A stretch of DNA of 64,000 nucleotides, from positions 62,001-126,000 of the forward strand of contig CM049307.1 in assembly GCA_026874595.1 (NCBI GenBank), in the 5' to 3' direction. Both the position numbers and the translations under genes were made by a program. Of the stretch, positions 49,022 to 60,131 are shown piece by piece (the stretch's first letter is position 1; each line of letters begins with the position of its first letter). This DNA comes from Sipunculus nudus. Its lineage: Eukaryota > Annelida > Sipuncula > Golfingiida > Sipunculidae. Under the pieces are notes generated by a model. That model saw only the letters and a program-made list of their open reading frames with translations. It searched no databases and was not told where the DNA came from.

Positions 49022-50017
49022 ATAATGAAGCAATATAAATCTCTTTGAAGCACAGTACAGATTGTTTTATTTTGTCTAGGTGACTGATCACTCTAGCTAT
49101 ATTAGCTGTAATTGTCTTTTTATGTCTTTCTGTCTGCCTTTAAGATATCAGAAAGAGTTTTGATCCAAAGTATAATTTGTTATCTCCATTAGAGCCAGGA
49201 AGTGATAAATCTGCTGTCAGACCATTCAAGGTAATTAACTTCTCTGTGAAACCTAACAGGAGACAATGAGTGTATTACTATGGAGATAATGACTGTGTGT
49301 TACTGCTGACACTGGCATCGTCTTATCTGCTGTGAGGTATGAGCCTGAGTTTTACAAGCCCCCAAAATTTTAACTTTGAAACAATTACGTTTTTGAACTA
49401 ATAGGATATTTAGGGAATATACCTTGATGTTAATTATTGCCATACATGGAACAGTTCTCAGTGGATGGAGGACTTTTACAGAGAAACTTATCAAATGTAT
49501 TTTGCATCCTCTATAGCGGACTTTTCTTGCTTCTGTATTTGCAAAAGCTGTCAGGAAAATGATTTAGCACTGGAATGTGAGTGAAGTGAGGTGGACAGCA
49601 TACAGAACCCCACTACATGCTGTCATTGCATCAGATTCATGGGTATTGATTAATATGTGTGTTAGTTTGTAACCATGACAACATTAAACTCCTCAGGCAT
49701 GCAGGAGTGTGTCATCAGATGGCTATAATTGGAAGGCTAACATAACAGTCATAAAAAACAGTGAATGAAGTAACCTTTTTATGAGGCTGAAGTTGATCAG
49801 TGAGAAGGACATAATTATTATAATGTGCTATTTTAACAAGTCATGTCCAGGATTCTGCTTTTTTTTAGCTAATAAACTTTCTTGAGAGTAAGGGCATCTT
49901 AATATTTTAAAGAAAATAAAACGCTTTAGTTGCCTGGGTAGGTAACCATTTTGTCATATATCATTTATCTGTCTTTAATAATTAAATTGTGTTTAGCAGT
50001 GGCTATGTAATTGCTTT
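49022..50017. other. Spacer, nothing identified
   Basis: Non-repetitive AT-rich DNA. I could not support any exon. Confidence 0.35.
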
Positions 50018-52697
50018 TTTTAGCTCAGCTGACTATAAGTCATCTGAGCTATAGTCGGGGTCCATTGTCCGTCGTCCGTCCGTCTGTCGTGCCGTCCTTC
50101 GGGCCGTCCGTCCGTCCGTCCGTCTGTCCGGATGTCCGTCCGTAAGACTGGCACGTTTCGACACCATTGGACCTACAAATCTGAAATTTGCCCTACAGTT
50201 AGATGTCCCAAAAATCTCCTACCATGCCGAAAATTGGGTCAATAGGACTTCGTTCCTTCGAGATATTAAGAAAAAACCTCAATTTTTTATTAGAAATCTA
50301 TTTTCACACTTCAGGACTGCCTAATATCAAAACCACTCATCTGGTTTTCTTCATTTTTACCATAAATATTCCTCTATATAGTTCCTATGTACATGCCAGA
50401 AATTAAGTCAGTATTATTTAATTAAAAAAGTTATGGGCCCAAACATAATGGACTTTGTAAAAAAATCAGGAAAGATATTTGGTCACTTAAGACCAAAAGT
50501 GTTAAAGGTAGGGACTTTTTTTCAGTAATACAACTTTAATTGATCAAAATTTAATTGTATACCAAAAATTAGATCAAAATCTGTTAAATTTTTTTAAATA
50601 TTGGCAAAAATATAAAATTGGTACCTTAAATTTTGCCCAAGTTTGACCATGGTACGTTTTTTTTTCCTGTAAGTACTGTGGATTTAATTTTCACAGCATG
50701 TTTTTGTTAGCATTTTGTCTGTTAACACCAAACATTTGAAACCAGTTGATCAAAAACTGTAGATTTTATTCAAGTTTTCAAGCACCATGTCACATCAAGT
50801 TTACATCAAGCTAGTGTTATGCAGTTTGCTAGAGCTCAGCTCCCCAGCTTCAGCTCTAAGTTCCTTAAATTTAGCATACAGTTAGATGTCTCCAGAATCC
50901 CCTACCATGCCAAGAATTTTATCACTAGGACTTAATTCCTTCGAAATATTAATGAAAAACTTCATTTTTCCATTTAAAACCCATTGTTACACTGTAAGAC
51001 TGCCTAATATCAAAACCACTGATCTGACTTTGATCATATAATAATATACATATTTTTCTTTACATTCGCTTAGCACATGCCAGAAATGATGTCAGTGTTG
51101 TGTAATTGTTTTAAGTTATGGGCCCAAACATAATGCACTTTTTAAAAAAATCAAGAAATATATTTACTCCCTTAACAAGAGAATTGCTGAAGCTAGAGAT
51201 TTTTTGTCAGGGATGTAACATTATTTAATCAAGATTCAATTGAATACCAAAAATTAGTTCTGAATTTTTCAAATTTTATAAGTTATTAGTATAAATATAA
51301 AATTATTACCTTAAATTTTGGCCAAATTTTACCATGGCACATTTGTTTCCTGAGAGCACTGTTGATATAATTTTCATATCATGCACACATAAGGATTTCA
51401 TTTTTGTAGTTTAGAAAGCTGAAAGAAATTGGCCAAATATTGTAGCTTTTATTAATGTTTATATGAGACCATGTCAGACCCAGGCTTAATCCAGCCCCTC
51501 TTCAGTCACCTGTATGTTGACCTTGTTGACCTTTCATCAGATGAGTGAAGCATACACTGGGGCAGCCAGGCAGCTAATGCCCAGCCACAATTGATCCAGG
51601 TGTCCAACCTAACTCATCTAGTAGTTGTTTTGAAAAACAACATAACAATAAACAATAAATTAATAATTTTGTATTGGTTTTTTATAACAAATTAAAGAAA
51701 AATTATTAGAAAAGGAATTTGTTAGTTGATGAGTAACAGAAAATTAACTTGCAGTTACTGATGATGTAAGAATCTTGTATGGATGGATAGAATGTCAATG
51801 TCAATGTTATTCCAAATAACACCATGCAGTCACCTATGGTATTTTTCAGTGAAATTTTAATGATAAAAAAATAAATCATATTATTCATTACTAATCATTA
51901 GAGATCATATGAAGGAAATTAATGATAGACAAAGATGCAGTTGATAATATTAATCTAGATTCCTACTGTGTCTAGTGTGTAGATTGATGTGAAAGTAGTC
52001 CAAAGTGAATATATTACATTTGTTTTTTTTTTTTAATATAAATAAAAGCCATAAAAGCCAGGTACTTATGATCATTATTTAAATTTGTGAATTTTGTATA
52101 TTCTCGATTCTCAACATCTTTGTTTGGCTAAAACTGAATAAATACTAGACATGGTGCTTTGCAAATGTATTTGAATACGAATATGAATATGTACTGCATT
52201 AAAAAATTTTATTGCATAAGATTGGGAATTCAGGTAAAAATGAAAGTATTTGAAAACCAGTGCAGATACTTTCAAAATGTATTCATGAATGCATTCATGA
52301 ATATATTCTATAATATTATTTCAATAATCATTTCAGTTATATTTTATTTAAAAAAATCATATGATTTTCTCAGTTATTATTTTTTTTAATAAAAATTATA
52401 TTGGCACAATATTTGTTATTAAATTTTAATAAATAGTTAAACTCTTTTATAATATATGCTGCTTATAAGTTATATGGCCAAGTCAGAATCTCTGTGACAA
52501 TAGCACTCCATTTGTTAATAAAATATCCTCTTCCCTGTCTCAAAAGATACTATCAAAATCATACATAAGCTAAACACCAACAACTCATAATAAAGCTTAT
52601 ATTTATTACCACACAAAACAAGCATGTGCCTCTTTCCCAAATCATATTTTTTATCATATGTAACAGCTGAGCGCTGTGACCCATGGGTCCCTTGTTT
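50018..52697 (+). mobile_element. Family A element, copy 5
   Basis: The left hairpin is at 50022-50050 with a long GTCCGTCCGTC tract. The right arm and palindrome (CAGCTGAGC ... GACCCATGGGTC) and CTTGTTT terminus are at 52664-52697. The last ~650 bp closely match copy 1 (TTCTCAACATC, ACTGAATAAATAC, GCATTCATGAATATATTC). An internal duplication repeats the TACCATGCC..AAATTGG and ATGGCAC block at about 50160-50700 and 50870-51400. Confidence 0.68.
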
Positions 52698-53319
52698 ACA
52701 TATATGTATATTACTTGAATTGCTTTAATTGCTTTTTCTTAAATTGTAGTGAAGTTTTTATCTTAGATACATTTACCACTTCACTACACAAGTTGCACCA
52801 TGCATGCACCTACCTTTAATTTCATGTCAGGCAGACAAACACATTGTCATTATTGCTTAGAATAGACACTCTGGCTGGCAGTTATTTAAAATTATTCTGT
52901 ATTGGACAGCTAGTATGTCTCAGTAAACAAAGGACCCTGTGTTCCTTGGATATGATCTGAACCCCCGTGGTTATAGATCTAATGTTGTGTGGTGAATTAC
53001 ATGCATCAGTTGTCCACATTGGTGTATATTACAGGGTATGTCTGGGCAAACTTGTGCATACTATAGAGATATATGTCATATAATATGATCACTTCATCCT
53101 GATGAACACTGGGTAACATATAGTAATAACAATTTACTCTAGGTAATATATATGTTCTTATTTGCTGCTGGTAGAACAAATGTTTTTGTGCTTTTTGCAA
53201 TGTTTATTCAAAAGTTATGTATATTTTGAAATAAAATGTTGTGGAAGATTAGTGATAGACATATAAGAAATGATCCATTATTTGGAGGTATTCTTTTTTT
53301 TTCTCTAAGAAGGATATAC
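52698..53319. other. Spacer, nothing identified
   Basis: No gene or element recognised. Confidence 0.35.
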
Positions 53320-53507
53320 AGTGAAACCTAGTTGTGTCGAAGTCAAAGGGACTCTCAGAAAACTTCGACACATCCGAGGTTCGACACAAGCGGGTTTTAT
53401 TTGGTTATAATTTAACTACTAGTAGAGTTGTCCAGAATATTGAGTGTGTAACTTCGACATAAGCAAGATATTTGACTTAAGTGAGTTAAACACAACGAGG
53501 TTTCACT
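53320..53507. mobile_element. Small MITE, pogo/Tc1-like ends
   Basis: The left end AGTGAAACCTAGTTGTGTCG is inverted at the right end (CACAACGAGGTTTCACT) with one mismatch in the first 17 bases. The interior repeats (T)TCGACA-type motifs in both senses. The CAGTGAAACCT start next to TA resembles pogo/Tigger-type termini. The right TA is not clear, so the class is tentative. Confidence 0.6.
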
Positions 53508-54214
53508 CTTTACCATTGCAAGATAATGCATTAAAATGATCACCATTTACTTTTTTTGGGTGGGGGGACTTTACATTTCTTAATTGGATAAATGTGTACA
53601 GGCCTCAGCAAATTAAGCTGCCTTAGTTCTAGTTGGCAGAGCTAACCTGTGATGCTACCATCAGGTTAGGTAAATATAGCACACATCTCTCAAACTGTGT
53701 TATAATTTAGGCATAGAATATGTTCAGTAACACACATGAGCAGTATACTCATTTAGTTATAGAAAATCCCAGCAAGTAATTTTAGCTGCCTGGGATGATG
53801 ATACCAGCCTGCTTAATTTTGCTAGATTTTGATATAATTAATGTCTCAGAAATAAGATATACGAGATGCCATTTACAGAATTATATACTTGAGAGCCCTA
53901 AGTAGGTGTATTTGATGGCTCTGAGGCTGATGTATAACATGACTGAACTTAAAACCTTGGCTTGAGGATTTAAAAACATGCAAAAATGGGGGTAAAAAGG
54001 GTGAATGATCATTATATATATAAAGCCTACATGTACAGGTCTAGTTTATTCATAATACTTCCTTAATTACAACATTTATAAAACTAATGTCATCAAGACT
54101 TAATTGTATTATAGCATGATAATTATGATCATATCCATAACTGTGAAAAGAGTTGTTTAATATGATTAATCTGTGTTACATGTATCTGTTCATTATGCGC
54201 CTAGCGTTCTGATT
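53508..54214. other. Spacer, nothing identified
   Basis: AT-rich DNA between the MITE and the solo LTR. Confidence 0.35.
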
Positions 54215-54987
54215 TGTGTTAGGTTCAAGCCCTGGGCATTGCTATGGGGAACCATACTAGTTGAACCTGTCCTTGTAGAGACACAGTGCTCATTGTAGCT
54301 AGAAGTTTCAGGTCTGTTCATGCTCTATGGGCACGTGTGTATTGTTGTGTTCTTTAGAATGTTGGTGAATATGGAAGTTTCTGGGCTTCGGGTGAAAAAG
54401 CTATAAATAGGGGCTGTGTTTGGAGCTGGCAGAGAGAAAAATACCAGCGGACATGGCCGAGTGTGACTCTCACGTCAGTTTTTTTGGACCTTTACAATAA
54501 TTGCAGAACTTACAGATATTCTACAGATTTTATACAGACTTTATATACCGATTGTCTTCAGTTTGCCTTTGGGATTATTACCAGAACTTAACTTTTGGAT
54601 TACAACAGATTGTTTTCAAGAGTAAATCAGACTGTTCTCTGGTAGGATTTATTTGATCTGTTTACGTGGACTATTTGTGTTAAAGGACTCTTGTTGAGCT
54701 GTGACAGTGGTGGTACCCAGAAATCAAAGCTGTACCGAGTACTCTGGTGATGTACATTTTTTTATTGTTATACTGTGTAATTGTATTGATTTAGTGTATT
54801 GTAATGTTAGGATTGTTCTAAGAATAAATTATAATTATTTGTTAACAAAAAACCACTGACTTCTTTATTCATTCCCCCAGATATTTGGTGCTGCCTAGTG
54901 TTGAGGAATCTGATTTTTATTTTATCTCCCTTACAAGATTTGTCCTTGTCAAGATTACGTAATCTGTTGATATTAGGTTCCGTAACA
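54215..54987 (+). mobile_element. Solo LTR of the same family as the 10-kb retrotransposon
   Basis: A 773-bp TG...CA unit whose 3' third is nearly identical to the minus-strand LTR at 10974-11744 (AATTGTATTGATTTAGTGTA, then TTATTTGTTAACAAAAAACC and GATATTAGGTTCCGTAACA). A TATA-like motif (CTATAAATAGGGG) lies at about 54401-54413. Identical TCTGATT flanks (54208-54214 and 54988-54994) are consistent with a target duplication, although 4-6 bp is more usual. No internal region remains, so two LTRs probably recombined. Confidence 0.85.
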
Positions 54988-55323
54988 TCTGATTGATAAA
55001 ACATTGAAAGCACCTAATTGTTATATTTCTCTCTGTTATTGTATATTATTGAAGTTTGTTTCTTATATTCTTCTGAATGTAAAAGATTGTACACTAATAA
55101 AAAAACTTATAATATTAATAATAGCAGCAAATGTTGTTTTACTTATGTCAGTATTAGCAGCAGTAACAATCATTAAAGTGGTGTACCATTTGGGATTGGA
55201 TATCTGATAAACCAACACATGTATCCTGTTGTATGTTTGCTGTACAGAGTGATACAAAGAGTACAGTGTGTTCATAACTACATGGTATGTGGACAGTGCT
55301 GGATTTTACAGTCATCTTTGTTT

Positions 55324-56959
55324 TTTTAGCTCAGCTGACTATAAGTCATCTGAGCTATAGTCGTGGTCCTTTGTCCGTCGTCCGTCTGTCGTGCCGGCCG
55401 TCCGTCTGTTAACAGGGCACGTTTTAAAACTGTTGGACCTACGAATCCAAAATTCTGCATACCAATAGATGTCCCCAAAATCTCCTACCATACCAAAAAT
55501 TGGGTCATTAGGACTTCGTTCCTTCGAGATATTAAGGAAAAACCTCCGTTTTCCATAAAAAAGCCATTGTTACACTTCAAAGCTGCCTAATATCAAAACC
55601 ACTGATCTGTTTTTGATCATATTTAGTATTCTTATTTTTCCATACATTTTCTGTGCACATACCAAAAATTAGGTTAGTATTGGGTATTATTTTGAAGTTA
55701 TGGGCCCAAATATAATGCAGTTTCTTAAAAATCAGGAAATATATTTGCTCACTTAACATGAGAATTGCTGAGGCTGGAGACTTTTTTCCAGGAATATAAC
55801 TTTATTTAATCAAGGTTCAACTGTTTACCCAAAATTAGATCTGAATTTTGCAAATTTTTCAAGTTATTAGCATAAATAAAAAATCAGTACCTTAAATTTT
55901 GTCCAACTTTGGCAATGGCACGTTTTTTCCCTGTAAGTACTGTTGATTTAATTTTCACAGCATATATACATAAGGATTTAATCTTTTAAAATCTGAAATT
56001 TCAAAGGAATTGTTTGAAAAGAGTAGCTTTTATTCAAGTTTTCATACACCATGTCAAGTGTTGTTTACATCTGGCCCACCTAGTAATACAGTCTTCACTT
56101 GCATTATGTAACCCACCCCAGGCAGCTTGCCTTGGCTTAGCTTGGCCACTACTAGCAGGCTTCCCCTCTGCCCTGCACTCCCACCCCCAGCTGGTGCATA
56201 AACTAGATGAATGTTATAATTTTCTGTATTTTATTTTATTTTTGGCTATGCTACATTTAAGATTTTGTATTGTACCACCAGGGTTACAATGATTAAAGTG
56301 CACATTTAATTGTGTCCACACAGTGATGTATTGCTATGAAAGTGTGGATGTTCATCAGAGTGCTCATTAAAGATTTTAATGTGTTTGACTTATAGCTCAT
56401 GGTTGTATCAGTTGTTACATGATACTGGCTAAATAATCAAAATTTATATTGCTGATCCTTTATTTCAGTTCATAAAATTAAACATTCCCAGTTTGCTCCT
56501 GGTATAATATATTGGGTTTTTTTATCCTTGGATTAATTTTAACACATGTATTAGTTTCATAGTTGAGAATACTTTTCTTTTTTCCTGATACCATTTAAAA
56601 AATTAAAAATATTTAAATTTTTCCTGTTAGTGCTGTGGATTTAATTTTCACAGCATGTACACATTAGCATTTCATCTGTTAAAATCTGAAATTTGAAACC
56701 AATTGATCAAAAACTGTAGATTTTATTCAAGTTTCCAGGTACCAAGTCTTCATTGTTTACATCAGGTCAGTATAAATGCAGTGTACTGGGCAGTTACATA
56801 ACATTCAGGTCTGACCTACTGCCACTGTGAGTGTCTGGGTCAGGCTGGGTCAGGCAGTAATTACCAGAGAGCCTCTTTCTCTCTCTCTTTCTCTCTTTCT
56901 CCCTCTCTTTCTCTCTCTCTCTCTCTGGTAGTCCAGCTCTCTCTTTCTCTCTCTCTCTT

Positions 56960-57024
<65 letters not shown>

Positions 57025-57046
57025 TTCTCTCTCTCTCTCTCCTCTG

Positions 57047-57078
<32 letters not shown>

Positions 57079-58467
57079 TTCAATCTCTCTCTCTCTCTCT
57101 CTTACCCTTATTGCCTCCCTTCCTCCCTCCATCCCATTCTGTTGACAGGTACTATAAACTAGATACATTAGCTATAAATGTTGATGCAATTTAGAAATGT
57201 GAATCAACTGAAATATTCACAATCACATGTATGTTATACTGTAAATTTATAGTAACATTCGTAAACCTGGATAAAAATTATGTTATAAAAAAAAGGAATA
57301 AATGCAAATATTGTTAATTTTTTATTGGCTCAGTAGAATGGGGAAAAAATGATTTGCTTTGTTTCTCCATCTTTCTGTCTGTTTTAAATATTTAATGTTC
57401 ATGAATAAACTTTTTTTTATAAGCACTGTTGAATTAAATTTCATATCCTGTATGTATATGCAAGGGAGTTGTAACTCTCACCATCCCCTTCTTCATCCCA
57501 CTGAGGCTTTGCTCCTTGGCACTGTGAACAATAGTTCTTTGGCTATAGCATAAAATTTAATAATTAAAGAAAATATCTGCAGAGAGACAGAGGCGTTGTA
57601 ACTCTGATCATAACACAACCCCCCCCCCATCAAGTCATTGCACCTGTGGAGTGGGGACGTTATGGCAACTGTATACATATCATAAAATTGATAAAAAAGG
57701 TTTACCAAATAAATTGGATTTCATCAGACAAATGTGTAAATTGTTGAACTGTCAACAGTTTATCAAAAATGTAAGTAATGGAAAGGCATGGTCAGATCTC
57801 AAATATTATTTGCAACATTTTCTTCAATCATATAAACGAACCATGGCCCAAATTACCTCTTCCTCTCAAACTTTATCTACATTTCATCATATTTTTAATA
57901 TTTTAACCTTCTAGGTGGTTCAGTAATGTTGACCATTTGTCCATAGGTACCTATGTACATGCCAGAAATTATGTCAATATTGTGTAATATGTAGACGTGA
58001 GGGTCATCAAAATAATGTAACTTGTCAAGACCGATCTTGTCAAGATATCATGTCATACAGTCACAAATTCATAAATCCCCTCATCAGCATAGTTAATCAT
58101 AACCTTGTATCTGTCAAATTGAAAGCTTGCAGTTTTCCATACACTATAGATCCTTCAACCAATAGCCTTATCATCATTATACCACTGCTTAGTATACTGT
58201 CATTGCATTCATATTTGCTCAAATAAATTTTTTTCGACCCCTCCCAAAAAAATAAAAAATAAACCACCATATTTTACTCCATATTAATCCATCAGTCAGA
58301 TTATTTCATATATCATTTACTCACATATTACATTATATTCCTTTATAAAAGCCCAACATGACCATGATATTCATAAGATTTTTCTACTCAGTATAGTATA
58401 ACAATGGTGATACATTTATAGTCCAATCATGATCAGCTGAGCGCCGTGACCCATGGGTCCCTTGTTT
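55324..58467 (+). mobile_element. Family A element, copy 6, with long CT microsatellite
   Basis: The left hairpin is at 55328-55356 with a GTCCGTC tract. The right arm CAGCTGAGC, palindrome GACCCATGGGTC and CTTGTTT end are at 58434-58467. The first ~1.0 kb is nearly identical to copy 1. A (CT)n-rich run fills about 56872-57113, which gives rise to a minus-strand Arg/Glu-rich frame that is not a gene. A C10 run is at about 57600. Confidence 0.7.
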
Positions 58468-59612
58468 CAGATTATGTATAGTTATGTTGGTTTAGTAACA
58501 TTATTAGTTATAACATCACCAAGGACAAGTACAAGATAAACTGCACAGGCACTGACAGTCCATGACACTGAGAATGTAGACTTGTTATACAGTGGTAGAA
58601 AGTTCAAAAGTGCAAACCCAGGTGTTTGTGGTGCAAGACTCTGTATCTGTGCATATTTATGACCATGGTTCATATTATTGTTTAGATTGCATATGGGAAC
58701 TCTTTTGTTGACTGTGGATCTGATGACCATCTAGATATCTGTAACATACACATGTATGTAAGGACTCCGGTATCTGTGTAGGCTGTCTCACACTTTAAAG
58801 CAGTGTTGCTGATGTGTATCATGTAATTCTAGTTTTGTTTGATGCTGGAGGTGGTTTGTTATGTATAACTTCTAGGTTTTTTCCACCGAAGGAGCTGGTG
58901 TTGTCAAACTAACATTAATTTCAGAAATTGGCTCATTGTTCTAAGTATTTCCTGTTCATCTTAGCATGTAATGTTATTAGACTGGACCCGGCCTGGGAGA
59001 GGCTGCATGGGGTATATGTAAATATAAATTGGAATCTGCAGAATTTGTTTGAAGAAATAAAGGGACATGAAAAGAATAAACCCAAACTAAATATAAGGTC
59101 ATTAACTTTGTGTTTTAATACATATAATATCCTTTCATTGGATTACACTTGAATCAGATATGCCTGGTAATTTAATGTGCAGGAATTTTTTGCATTATTT
59201 ATTTTAACAGATCTTCATTTTGAAATCACTGGGGTTTCCATGATCTTGAAAGATGGACAAAATTCAATTTGGTTCAGCCATTTTAATATCTAGATCCAAA
59301 TATTTCTAGATTATTACCTGCTTAAAAATGACATTTGTCTGTGTGGAAGAGTATATGTGCGCCATCCACGACCAAATTCAGCTTTCTTTTAAGACCAGTA
59401 CCATGAACAAGATCATGTGTTTATACTAGACTTCCAAGTAAAGCAATTGAATTTATTGAAAGAACAGGAATTTTCATGCTACACAGCTGTCATGTTATAA
59501 ATTACTTGATTTTGCAGTATACAAATGTAGATTTTTCATCATTGATGAAGTTTCATACTTTTGATGTGAATATTCAGTACCCTGAACCCTAATACTGAAT
59601 CATTTATTGAAG
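58468..59612. other. Presumed intron 1, unique part
   Basis: No exon or element was recognised. The open frame at 58928-59152 has no convincing splice sites. Confidence 0.35.
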
Positions 59613-59884
59613 GAATTATGAAATAATATAAGAAATAAGCATTAAAAACTTGAGCCTTGTAAGTTTTGTGATATTATCTGCATTATGAAATAATATAAGA
59701 AATAAGCATTTAAAACTTGAGCCTTGTAAGTTTTGTGATATTATCTGCATTATGAAATAATATAAGAAATAAGCATTTAAAACTTGAGCCTTGTAAGTTT
59801 TGTGATATTATCTGCATTATGAAATAATATAAGAAATAAGCATTTAAAACTTGAGCCTTGTAAGTTTTGTGATATTATCTGCAT
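59613..59884. repeat. 66/67-bp tandem repeat (4 copies)
   Basis: The unit beginning ATTATGAAATAATATAAGAA and ending TTTTGTGATATTATCTGC starts at about 59616, 59682, 59748 and 59815. Copies are nearly identical, so the expansion looks recent. Confidence 0.93.
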
Positions 59885-60031
59885 GAATTAACAGTATTCC
59901 TTGTAGAGTTCATTGGATTTTCCATAGAGGCAGCATACACATGCTCAGGTGAAAATGAATGATATTACATATGCAGCAGAAATTCCCTGTTAATGTCAAT
60001 TCTCTACATGTAATATAACCTCTAATTACAG

Positions 60032-60076
60032 AGTCACAGCCCATCAGCAAGATAAGATCTCCAGGCAGGGAAAACC
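60032..60076 (+). other. 5'UTR part of the signal-peptide exon
   Basis: The acceptor CCTCTAATTACAG ends at 60031 and the ATG at 60077 has a good context (AAAACCATGG). An acceptor here implies at least one more untranslated exon upstream, possibly the one at 13400-13544. Confidence 0.7.
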
Positions 60077-60131
60077 ATGGCAACAAGAGCAATCCTTGTA
60101 ATTATCACCTTGGTTCTTGGGTATGGATCTG
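60077..60131 (+). CDS. Ig gene coding exon 1: signal peptide
   Basis: Codes MATRAILVIITLVLGYGS plus the first base of a glycine codon. The hydrophobic core ILVIITLVLG and small residues after it are typical of a cleaved signal. The donor is TCTG|GTAAGT (phase 1). Confidence 0.9.

Noticed and set aside
56794-57168. Minus-strand Arg/Glu-rich frame of 124 codons resembling an RE-repeat splicing protein
   Set aside because: It is the translation of a CT/CTTT microsatellite within a dispersed element.
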